The position numbers and the translations under genes were made by a program. The notes below the pieces were generated by a model. It did no database searches, was not told where the DNA came from, and saw only the letters and a list, made by a program, of their open reading frames with translations. A stretch of 7,678 nucleotides of DNA from Sporomusaceae bacterium (lineage in GTDB: Bacteria > Bacillota > Negativicutes > DSM-13327): the NCBI GenBank assembly GCA_027492445.1, contig JAPUES010000216.1, forward strand, positions 1-7,678, written 5' to 3'. This document shows positions 1 to 7,300 of this stretch, in pieces. Every line of letters begins with the position of its first letter. Position 1 is the stretch's first letter.

Positions 1-284
1 GAAAAACATTTCCCGCTTAAGGGAAGAAGATGTATATCTATTTCATGAAGGTAGTCACTCTCGTAGCTATCAGTTGCTAGAATCTCATGTCATCTGCCAA
101 AAAGATAGTTGTTTATGAAGCTCATTTAGGCTCTTGGCGACGTAGTGGAGATAATGAGCTTCTAACCCACCGTGAATTGTGGGTTAGATCCATATTGAAA
201 AGATGCCTTGGGATTATAGTCAAAGCATTATTTGCTGGTTACTATTTCCCCATTAGCAACGATATTTTAAAGTGCACACAATAG
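1..284 (+). pseudogene. glgB: Decayed 5' remnant of the glycogen branching enzyme gene (glgB)
   Basis: GlgB makes alpha-1,6 branches in glycogen. Blocks resembling the N-terminal third of the family appear in order but in alternating frames. From position 2, one frame reads REEDVYLFHEGSHSRSYQLL, matching the family's N-terminal 'D.YLFhEG...Y..LG.H' block, and stops with TGA at 116-118. The frame starting at 87 reads VVYEAHLGSWRR at about 111-146, the hallmark 'IYE.HLGSW' block, then LLTHREL. HIEKMPWDYSQ at 191-223 is back in the first frame and resembles 'THIELMP...SWGYQ'. AGYYFPIS at 234-257 is in the second frame and resembles 'TGYY.PTSRYG'; RYF at about 260-268 is in the first again. Roughly 100 residues between the first two blocks are missing, plus smaller losses later. 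The rest of the catalytic barrel is absent and glgC follows directly. It cannot encode an enzyme. The true 5' end lies left of the window. The assignment rests on remembered family motifs; the block order makes it fairly secure. Confidence 0.8.
161..188 (+). repeat. Perfect 10-bp inverted repeat inside the glgB remnant
   Basis: The arm TCTAACCCAC at 161-170 is exactly complementary to GTGGGTTAGA at 179-188, with an 8-base loop CGTGAATT. No T-run follows, so it is not a standard terminator. It lies where the remnant loses similarity between the LTHREL and HIE blocks, so it may mark a deletion or template-switch scar rather than a functional site. Confidence 0.6.
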
Positions 285-312
285 TTGCAATGGATCATAT
301 CATAGGCAACTA
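282..312 (+). repeat. Inverted repeat in the spacer upstream of glgC
   Basis: TAGTTGC at 282-288 and GCAACTA at 306-312 are perfectly complementary across a 17-base centre. It lies between the last recognisable glgB remnant and glgC. It could be an operator-like site, a weak RNA hairpin or chance. No matching known operator is recognised. Confidence 0.35.
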
Positions 313-336
313 CGGGACAAAAAACAACTAGAATAT

Positions 337-354
337 AAACTATGATAATAGTTT
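337..354 (+). promoter_or_regulatory. Short AT-rich palindrome just upstream of the glgC ribosome binding site
   Basis: AAACTAT at 337-343 pairs perfectly with ATAGTTT at 348-354 around the loop GATA. The palindrome contains -10-like strings (TATGAT at 341-346, GATAAT at 344-349), but I find no convincing -35 at the right distance, so a promoter is not claimed. The element sits 7 bases before the glgC Shine-Dalgarno run and could be an operator or a leader hairpin. It also contains the unsupported upstream ATG at 342. Confidence 0.35.
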
Positions 355-361
355 TAATAGT

Positions 362-369
362 GGGGGGAG
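362..369 (+). promoter_or_regulatory. Ribosome binding site that fixes the glgC start
   Basis: GGGGGGAG lies 5 bases before the ATG at 375. The in-frame ATG at 342 has no purine-rich site before it and would add eleven residues not expected in the family. The site therefore decides in favour of the start at 375. Confidence 0.8.
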
Positions 370-374
370 TTAAT

Positions 375-1586
375 ATGCACAAAAAGAAGTGTGTAGCCAT
401 GTTGCTAGCAGGCGGTCAGGGCAGCCGTCTGGGAGTTTTAACACAAAAAGTAGCAAAACCTGCAGTACCCTTTGGTGGTAAGTATCGTATTATTGATTTT
501 CCTTTGAGCAATTGCTATAACTCAGGCATTGATACAGTAGGGGTGTTAACCCAATACAAACCACTAGCGCTCAATAGTTATATTGGTATTGGTAGTGCCT
601 GGGATTTAGATAGAATCAATGGTGGCGTTTATGTATTACCGCCTTTTGTGAAGGAAAAGGGTGGGGAGTGGTATAAAGGTACAGCAGATGCTATTTGTCA
701 GAACATTAATTTTATTGATCGCTTTAACCCAGAGTACGTGTTGATTTTGTCGGGTGATCATATTTACAAGATGGATTATTCTACAATGCTAGAATTTCAC
801 CAAGAAAAAAAAGCGGATGTTACCATTGGCGTCATTGAAGTGCCGTGGGATGAAGCTAGTCGCTTTGGCATTATGAGTAGTGATGAAAATCACCATATTA
901 CTCAATTTGATGAAAAACCTGCTGAACCAAAGAGTAATCAAGCTTCCATGGGGATTTATATCTTCAGTTGGCCAATTCTTAGAAAGTTTCTCTTAGAAGA
1001 TGAGCAAGATGCTAGTTCGAGTCATGATTTTGGTCATGATATTATTCCTAAGCTATTAAGCCTGAGTTATAATCTAGTTGCTTATCCTTTTGAGGGCTAC
1101 TGGAAAGATGTCGGCACAATCGAAAGTCTTTGGCAGGCAAATATGGATTTGCTAGATGAAAAATCAGAACTAGATATGTATGATTCTAGCTGGCGTATCT
1201 ACTCTGCCAATCCGCCAAGACCACCGCATTTTACAGCGGCTACGGCTAAGATAAAAAGCTCCATTATTAGTGAAGGCTGTCTCGTTTTTGGTGAAGTCAA
1301 TAACTCTGTTATTTTCCCTGATGTATATATTGGGAAGGGGGCAGTTGTTAAAAATTCCGTTGTTATGGCAGGGGCTCATATTGAAGACAATGTGGTAATC
1401 GATCGAACGATTGTTGGGCGTAAAGCAATCATCAAGCAAGGGGCTACCGTGGCGACCACCCAAGAAGAAGGTGAAAAGAATATCTTGGTAGTGGCTGCTG
1501 ATGTCATCATACCTCCACATGCTACAATTACAACGAGTGTTTGCTGCCCTAGCAAAGAAAATCTTTGTGAAAAGGGGGAAGAGTAG
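375..1586 (+). CDS. glgC: Glucose-1-phosphate adenylyltransferase, catalytic subunit GlgC
   Basis: GlgC makes ADP-glucose and pyrophosphate from ATP and glucose-1-phosphate, the committed step of bacterial glycogen synthesis in the cytoplasm. The 403-residue product has the expected layout. An N-terminal nucleotidyltransferase domain carries AGGQGSRL at 12-19 (nucleotide loop) and KPAVPFGGKYRIIDF from K28. The catalytic aspartate is D128 in SGDHIYKMDY, the sugar-phosphate lysine is K181 in FDEKP, and YWKDVGT follows. From about residue 290 comes a left-handed beta-helix of hexapeptide repeats, used for oligomer contacts and allostery. All key residues are present, so the enzyme should be active. 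The start at 375 is chosen for its strong ribosome site and because MHKKKCVAMLLAGG is the usual family N-terminus. The stop is 2 bases before glgD, indicating cotranscription and translational coupling with the partner subunit. Confidence 0.97.
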   Translation: MHKKKCVAMLLAGGQGSRLGVLTQKVAKPAVPFGGKYRIIDFPLSNCYNSGIDTVGVLTQYKPLALNSYIGIGSAWDLDRINGGVYVLPPFVKEKGGEWYKGTADAICQNINFIDRFNPEYVLILSGDHIYKMDYSTMLEFHQEKKADVTIGVIEVPWDEASRFGIMSSDENHHITQFDEKPAEPKSNQASMGIYIFSWPILRKFLLEDEQDASSSHDFGHDIIPKLLSLSYNLVAYPFEGYWKDVGTIESLWQANMDLLDEKSELDMYDSSWRIYSANPPRPPHFTAATAKIKSSIISEGCLVFGEVNNSVIFPDVYIGKGAVVKNSVVMAGAHIEDNVVIDRTIVGRKAIIKQGATVATTQEEGEKNILVVAADVIIPPHATITTSVCCPSKENLCEKGEE

Positions 1587-1588
1587 TT

Positions 1589-2710
1589 ATGTTGGGTGAG
1601 TTAATGGGAATTATCAATCTTAGTGAGTCAGAGGAATATTTAGGTGATCTTAGTCGCTCCCGTCCGTTAGCTGCTGTTCCATTTGCCGGTCGTTATCGTT
1701 TGATTGATTTTGTATTATCCAATATGGTTAATTCAGGGGTTTCCAATGTGGGGATATTTATTCAGCATAAATATCGTTCTCTAATGGATCATTTGCGTTC
1801 AGGAAAAGAATGGGACTTGGCGCGTAAACGGGATGGGTTATTTATTCTCCCACCAGCTTATACGAAAACGCCCATGCAAATACATCGGGGTGATGTGGAG
1901 AATTTTTATAGCAATTTGGATTATATCTCCAAGAGTAGACAAAAATATGTTGTCATCGCAGGTCCCGAGATGGTAAGTAATTTGGACTATCGACAAGCAC
2001 TGGCCTTTCATAAGGAAACCGGAGCTGAAATTACTGTTTTGTATACGAGAGCGAATTGTAGTACACATGATTGTGTGCGATCGAGCGTTCTAGATGTAGA
2101 GCAAGATGGCCGAGTGACTGAAATGAAAGAATATCAGGCACTAGGTGAATATCAAAATGTATCAATGAAAACATTTATTATGGAAAGAAAATTATTGATA
2201 GAGTTGGTTAATGCTTGCATTGCCCGCGGGGACTATGACTTTATTAAGCACTGTATCATTAAAAATATTAGTAAGTATAAAGTATATGGTTATCATCATC
2301 ATGGCTATGTGGCGCGCATTAGTTCTCTGCGCAGCTATTTTCAACATAGCATGGATTTACTTAATCCTCATATTTGGAAAGAATTATTCTTTAAATCCGG
2401 TCTTGTGTATACCAAGGTTAAAGATGAACCACCAGCCAAGTATATGAGTGACGCTGAGGTTGCCAATTCCCTCATTGCTACAGGATGTTTTATTGAGGGG
2501 CAAGTAGAAAATAGTATTTTATTTCGTGGTGTAAAAGTGCATAAAGGGGCACAGATTAAAAATAGTATTATCATGCAAAAATGTGAAATCGGTCCGAATG
2601 TAATACTAGATCATGTGATTTGTGACAAAGATGTGTTTATTTCCAGCAATAAACAGTTAAAGGGAGAAGATAAATATCCGATTGTAATAAGGAAAGGACA
2701 GGTGATTTAA
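1589..2710 (+). CDS. glgD: Glucose-1-phosphate adenylyltransferase, regulatory-type subunit GlgD
   Basis: This 373-residue GlgC paralogue is the Bacillota-type GlgD partner, which in studied species forms a mixed oligomer with GlgC and modulates its activity. The fold is visible: SRSRPLAAVPFAGRYRLIDF at 22-41, then VLSNMVNSGVSNVGIF, and a C-terminal beta-helix from about residue 285 (for example GCFIEGQVENSILFRGVKV). Catalytic features are missing. The glycine-rich AGGQGSRL loop is replaced by INLSESEEYLGDL. SGDHIYKMDY becomes AGPEMVSNLDY at 124-134, losing the catalytic aspartate. There is no FDEKP lysine motif, and YWKDVGT has degenerated to YVARISS. The ATG at 1589 follows AGGGGGAAGAG; the ATG at 1604 (M6) is a weaker alternative. 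The gene sits 2 bases after glgC and 3 before glgA, as expected for a dedicated GlgC partner. Confidence 0.95.
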   Translation: MLGELMGIINLSESEEYLGDLSRSRPLAAVPFAGRYRLIDFVLSNMVNSGVSNVGIFIQHKYRSLMDHLRSGKEWDLARKRDGLFILPPAYTKTPMQIHRGDVENFYSNLDYISKSRQKYVVIAGPEMVSNLDYRQALAFHKETGAEITVLYTRANCSTHDCVRSSVLDVEQDGRVTEMKEYQALGEYQNVSMKTFIMERKLLIELVNACIARGDYDFIKHCIIKNISKYKVYGYHHHGYVARISSLRSYFQHSMDLLNPHIWKELFFKSGLVYTKVKDEPPAKYMSDAEVANSLIATGCFIEGQVENSILFRGVKVHKGAQIKNSIIMQKCEIGPNVILDHVICDKDVFISSNKQLKGEDKYPIVIRKGQVI

Positions 2711-2713
2711 GTT

Positions 2714-4165
2714 ATGTTAAAAGTGTTATTTGTTGCTGCTGAAGCAGTTCCCTTTGTAAAAACAGGCGGTCTTGGTGATGTAATTGGCTCATTGCCAAAA
2801 GAACTACAGCAACAAGGGGTAGACGCACGAGTAATGTTGCCTAATTACCAAGACATACCAGCGGAATATAAACAACAAATGGTGCTTAAAAACAAGTTTG
2901 TTGTGGATGTGGGCTGGCGGAAAAAATATTGTGGTGTTCTTGAATTTGAATACCAAGGTATAACTTTTTATTTCATTGATAATGAATATTATTTTAAAAG
3001 ACATGGCTTCTATGGCTATGATGATGATGCGGAGCGATTTGGATTCTTTTGTCGCGGTGTACTCGAGTCTTTAAATAAAATTGATTTTATGCCGGATGTA
3101 CTTCATTGCCATGATTGGCACACTGGTATGGTAAGTGTGCTATTCGATGCCAATTATCGTGAGCTTCCAGAATATGAACATTTGAAAACGCTGTTTACGG
3201 TACATAATTTACGGTATCAAGGAGTATTCCCTAAAACCATATTGCATGATGTTTTAGGCTTGGGCTGGGAATACTTCACTCCTGAGGGCGTGGAATTTAA
3301 TAATACGGTCAACTTTATGAAAGGTGGGCTAGCCTATTCAGATATGATTTCCACAGTTAGCCGTACCTATTCCCAGGAAATTCAAGATCCTTACTTTGGG
3401 GAAATGCTTGATGGATTCTTGCGTAAGCGCCAAGATGATTTAGTTGGGATTATAAATGGTATAGATTATGAAGTGTATGACCCGGCGCGAGATGACAAAA
3501 TTTGGGCTAACTATGATGTAAATTCTATTTCAGACAAAACAAAGAATAAATTAGAACTGCAAAAACAGCTAGGTCTAGTGGTCGATGCTGATATACCAGT
3601 AGTTGCTATCGTTTCTCGCTTAGTGGGCCCTAAAGGTATGGCCTTAATCGAAGGTATCTTAGTGGATATGATTAAACGAATGTCCATTGATAACCATAAT
3701 GCTCAGCTGGTGATTTTAGGGACAGGGGAAGCACGCTACGAAAATTTCTTTAAGTATATGGCTTGGCAGTATCCAGGGAAGATATCAGCAAATATTTTGT
3801 TTGATGATGCACTAGCTCGCCAAATCTATGCGGGTGCAGATATGTTCTTAATGCCATCCTTATATGAACCTTGCGGCATTGGGCAGTTGATTGCCATGCG
3901 GTATGGTTGTATCCCCGTTGTACGGGAAACGGGTGGTTTAAAAGATACAGTCCAATCATATAATAAGGAAGAGGGCAGTGGTAATGGTTTTACCTTTGTG
4001 AATTACAATGCCCATGAGATGTCAGATACGGTGCAGCAAGCATTGGTAGTATATAGCAATAAAGAAGAATGGGAAAAAGTAATAAAGAATGCTATGAATA
4101 GCGATTATAGTTGGCAGCAGTCCGCTAAGCAGTATCAAGAAATTTATAAGAAAATGCTTGGGTAG
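2714..4165 (+). CDS. glgA: Glycogen synthase GlgA (ADP-glucose type, GT5)
   Basis: GlgA transfers glucose from ADP-glucose to the non-reducing end of an alpha-1,4-glucan in the cytoplasm, using the product of GlgC/GlgD encoded just upstream. The 483-residue length is normal for the family. The N-terminal Rossmann domain has VLFVAAEAVPFVKTGGLGDV, with the ADP-glucose-binding KTGGL at 16-20, and HCHDWHTG starting at H131. The C-terminal domain has GIDYEVYDPARD, SRLVGPKG with R302 and K307, GTGEARYE, and PSLYEPCGIGQL, where E385 is the conserved GT-B glutamate, followed by VRETGGLKDTV. The usual Q before KG in SRL..QKG is a proline here, a mild deviation. The start at 2714 has AGGAAAGGACAGG upstream and gives the canonical N-terminus. 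It is the last gene of the compact glgCDA run and is followed by a clear terminator. Confidence 0.97.
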   Translation: MLKVLFVAAEAVPFVKTGGLGDVIGSLPKELQQQGVDARVMLPNYQDIPAEYKQQMVLKNKFVVDVGWRKKYCGVLEFEYQGITFYFIDNEYYFKRHGFYGYDDDAERFGFFCRGVLESLNKIDFMPDVLHCHDWHTGMVSVLFDANYRELPEYEHLKTLFTVHNLRYQGVFPKTILHDVLGLGWEYFTPEGVEFNNTVNFMKGGLAYSDMISTVSRTYSQEIQDPYFGEMLDGFLRKRQDDLVGIINGIDYEVYDPARDDKIWANYDVNSISDKTKNKLELQKQLGLVVDADIPVVAIVSRLVGPKGMALIEGILVDMIKRMSIDNHNAQLVILGTGEARYENFFKYMAWQYPGKISANILFDDALARQIYAGADMFLMPSLYEPCGIGQLIAMRYGCIPVVRETGGLKDTVQSYNKEEGSGNGFTFVNYNAHEMSDTVQQALVVYSNKEEWEKVIKNAMNSDYSWQQSAKQYQEIYKKMLG

Positions 4166-4188
4166 AATTTCTAAGCTCAAGGAGATAT

Positions 4189-4226
4189 AAGGGGATTCTT
4201 AACAGGAATCCCCTTGTATTTCTTTT
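4189..4226 (+). terminator. Intrinsic terminator after glgA
   Basis: AAGGGGATTC at 4189-4198 pairs perfectly with GAATCCCCTT at 4206-4215 across the 7-base loop TTAACAG. A T-rich tail GTATTTCTTTT follows. It begins 23 bases after the glgA stop and should end the glgCDA transcript, perhaps incompletely because the T-tract is interrupted. Confidence 0.88.
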
Positions 4227-4228
4227 AC

Positions 4229-4260
4229 GGAATCAGAAAGTATAAGACTTTCTTGATTCC
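4229..4260 (+). promoter_or_regulatory. Second stem-loop in the glgA/fusion-gene spacer
   Basis: GGAATCAGAAAGT at 4229-4241 pairs with ACTTTC plus TGATTCC at 4247-4260, giving a 13-bp stem with one bulged T at 4253 and the loop ATAAG. No T-run follows, so it is not an ordinary terminator. Its last two bases overlap a segment (4259-4264) that could pair with the next hairpin. The strings AGTATAAG and GAAAGT in it recur at 4305-4312 and 4315-4320, just before the next gene's ribosome site. Confidence 0.55.
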
Positions 4261-4277
4261 AAGCAAGGGCAACTAAG

Positions 4278-4300
4278 GCTTGGCTGAGGCCAAGTTTTCT
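4278..4300 (+). terminator. Small terminator-like hairpin ahead of the fusion gene
   Basis: CTTGGC at 4279-4284 pairs with GCCAAG at 4289-4294 around the loop TGAG, followed by TTTTCT. The stem is short (6 bp, plus a possible G-T closing pair at 4278/4295), so termination would be weak. The 5' arm can pair instead with CCAAGC at 4259-4264, which would prevent this hairpin. That suggests an attenuator. A weak promoter-like pair TTGGCT (4281-4286) and TAGTAT (4304-4309), spaced 17 bases, overlaps it but is not strong enough to annotate. Confidence 0.4.
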
Positions 4301-4320
4301 ATGTAGTATAAGCCGAAAGT

Positions 4321-4325
4321 GAGGG
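4321..4325 (+). promoter_or_regulatory. Ribosome binding site of the GH13-GH77 fusion gene
   Basis: GAGGG lies 6 bases before the ATG at 4332 and decides this start over the in-frame ATG at 4365, which has no such site and would shorten the N-terminal domain. Confidence 0.75.
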
Positions 4326-4331
4326 AATAGT

Positions 4332-7300
4332 ATGAACCCAAAAGGTATTATTCATGATTCGCAAATGGAATTTTTTCGCAGCCCCTTTGGGGCTGTTTGT
4401 TGCAATGAAGAGCTATTACTGCGTCTAAAATTCGAGGAACCAACTGAGCCCGAGGATGTTGTGCTAAGAATATGGCGAGAGGGCAGTGGCGAAGAGTTAA
4501 TTCGGATGGAACAAGAACAGGAAGAGCCCCTTATCTATAGTGCCCATTTTAATGTAAGTGAAAGACCTGGGGTAGTATGGTATTACTTTATTATTACCAT
4601 ACAGAATAAGAATTATTATTATGGAAATTCAATGGATATGTTAGGGGGAATCGGTGGACTGTACGAAACCGTACCACCGGCCTATCAAATTACCATATTT
4701 AAAGAGGGAGCCATTACGCCGGATTGGTTTAAAGCAGGAATCATATATCAGATATTTCCTGATCGCTTTTATAATGGCATAGGGGAAGTCTTACATCCTA
4801 AAAAAGATAGTGTGATTCATGGACAATGGAGCAATAATCCTTATTATGTGCGTGATGCTGACACAGGAAGAATTGTAGCGTATGATTTTTTTGGCGGTAA
4901 TTTGCAAGGTATTATTGAAAAACTGCCGTACTTACAAGAACTCGGTATCAGTGTTATTTATTGTAATCCTATCTTTGCTTCCGCAAGTAATCATCGCTAC
5001 GATACAGGGGATTATAAAACAGTGGATACGATGCTTGGCGATAATGAAACCTTTACTCAGCTATGTGCGAAAGGAAAAGAATATGGTATTTCTATCATCT
5101 TAGATGGTGTATTTAGTCATACTGGCAGTGATAGCATTTACTTTAATCGAGATGGAAACTATCCTGAGATTGGGGCCTATCAATCTCAGCAATCACCCTA
5201 TTATAAATGGTATCGGTTTTCCAAGCACCCAGATGACTATGAGTCTTGGTGGGGCATTGATACTTTGCCTAATGTCGAGGAAAATGAACCTTCTTATATT
5301 GATTATATTATTGAAGGGAAAGACAGTGTCATCAAGCACTGGTTAAAACTAGGGGCAAAGGGCTGGCGTCTTGATGTAGCCGATGAACTGCCTGATTCTT
5401 TTATTAAGAAAATTTATAAAACGATGAAGGATGTCGATGAAGATAGTATCTTGCTTGGGGAAGTGTGGGAAGATGCGTCGCGAAAAGAAAGCTATGGAAA
5501 GCTCAGAGAATATCTGCAGGGAGAAGAAATGGATTCGGTGATGAATTATCCATTTCGCAAAATAACCCTAGAGTTTTTCCTTGGTAGCATAAATGCTCAA
5601 GGCGTTCATCGTGAGCTAATGAGCCTTGCTGAAAATTACCCCATCCAAAACTTCTATGCGATGATGAACTTAATTGGTAGTCATGATGTACCGAGGGTGC
5701 TGACGCTCTTAGGTGAAGCGCCTTTAGAAGGGCTGACTGTTGCCCAGCAGGCAAAGTATCGTTTGCCTGCGGAAAAACAGCAACTAGGCATTGCCCGTTT
5801 AAAGATGCTCGTCCTATGGCAGATGACCTTCCCAGGTGTACCCTCTATTTACTATGGGGATGAAGCTGGTGTGGAAGGTTTTAAAGATCCTTATAATCGA
5901 GGAACCTATCCGTGGGGAAGAGAAAATCAAGAGTTATTACTGTGGTATAAACAAATTATTGGTCTAAGGAATAAATATGATGTTTTTAAAACAGGTAAGT
6001 GGATTTCCATTCCTGCTCAGGAGGACGTATATGCTTATGTTCGCACGATCACCAATGGTCAGGATGTTTTTGGGAATCCAAAACAAGATAATACTGCAGT
6101 TGTGTTATTAAACCGTAGCAACCGTCCAATCACAGTGCAATTGCCAGTAAGAGATTGGTGCTATGGTATTATGTTAGATCTTTTAAATGAGAACCGAGAA
6201 GTTAAGATTTTTAATGGCGTGCTGACGATTTGCCTGCAGCCATTAGAAGGCAAAGTTTTACTACAACTAGAGAAAGCTGCCTTTCCTAGACAAGCAGGAA
6301 TCCTTATGCATCCAACTTCCCTCCCTTCTAAATATGGGGTTGGAGATTTAGGGGATGAGGCCTATGAATTTATTGATTTTCTCCATGGAAGTAAACAAAA
6401 GCTGTGGCAAATACTACCCTTGAATCCAGTAGGGTATGGCAATTCTCCCTATCAATGTTTATCTGCTTTTGCTGGTAATCATTTGCTTATATCCATCGAT
6501 AAATTAGTTAGCAAGGGACTATTGCAGGCAAAGGATATTAAAACCCTTCCTACATTTAATAAAAATAGAGTGGAGTTTGATAAGGTCAAAGTATACAAAG
6601 AAAAACTGCTGCGCTTAGCCTTTGTGAACTTTAATACACAAGAGGTACCGGCTGCTTATCAGGATTTTCTTAATGAAAATGAGTTCTGGCTTACGGATTA
6701 TGCTTTGTTCATGGCCTTGCGGCTGCATTTTGAGGGGCAATCTTGGAATTTATGGCCCAAGGAAGTGAGTGGCAGACAAGGGCAGGAACTAGAAAAATAC
6801 AAAGTTTGCTTAGCCGAGGAAATTGCCTATCATACATTCCTCCAATATATATTTGCTAGCCAATGGCAAGAAGTAAAAGACTATGCTGGGAAATATGAGA
6901 TTGCAATTGTTGGTGATATACCAATTTTTGTAGCTCATGATAGTAGTGATGTATGGGCCAATCAGCATTTGTTTGATCTTGATAGCAAAGGTGATCCAAG
7001 AACGGTGGCAGGTGTTCCCCCAGATTATTTCTGTGCAACAGGTCAGCACTGGGGAAATCCTCACTATCATTGGAACGACATGGCTAAAGATGATTATCAA
7101 TGGTGGCGACAACGTCTACAAGCCTTACTAAAATTAGTAGATATTATTCGTTTAGATCATTTTCGCGGTTTTGAAGCATTTTGGGAGATACCAGGAAAAG
7201 CCAAGACGGCAGAAAACGGTCGGTGGGTAAAGGGACCTGGCGCCCAGTTTTTTAGTGTGCTAGAAAAATATTTTGACGGCCTGCCTATTATTGTGGAAGA

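Noticed and set aside
87..284. A 65-codon frame that could be called a small protein
   Set aside because: It has no ribosome binding site, starts just after a deletion point and holds GlgB fragments followed by out-of-frame sequence. It is part of the glgB remnant.
342..374. Upstream ATG extending GlgC by eleven residues
   Set aside because: No Shine-Dalgarno site precedes it, it lies in a palindrome, and the extension is not family-like. The ATG at 375 has a strong site.
1020..1043. Short direct repeat of GTCATGAT
   Set aside because: It encodes the SHDFGHD stretch of GlgC and is explained by repeated His-Asp codons.
1170..1520. 116-codon minus-strand frame
   Set aside because: It lies wholly opposite glgC, has no recognisable motif or ribosome site, and reads as a shadow of the coding strand.
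4166..4331. Catabolite-repression (cre) site or RAT antiterminator site in the spacer
   Set aside because: I looked for TGNAANCGNTNNCA-like and BglG-family RAT-like sequences and saw no convincing match.
4882..5346. Two consecutive + strand frames with membrane-like composition
   Set aside because: They are in another frame inside the GH13 domain, whose motifs (DGVFSH, LPNVE) are translated in the main frame through the same DNA.
6810..7112. 100-codon minus-strand frame
   Set aside because: It is antisense to the conserved GH77 core and has no recognisable domain. Its hydrophobic look comes from the complement of the coding strand.
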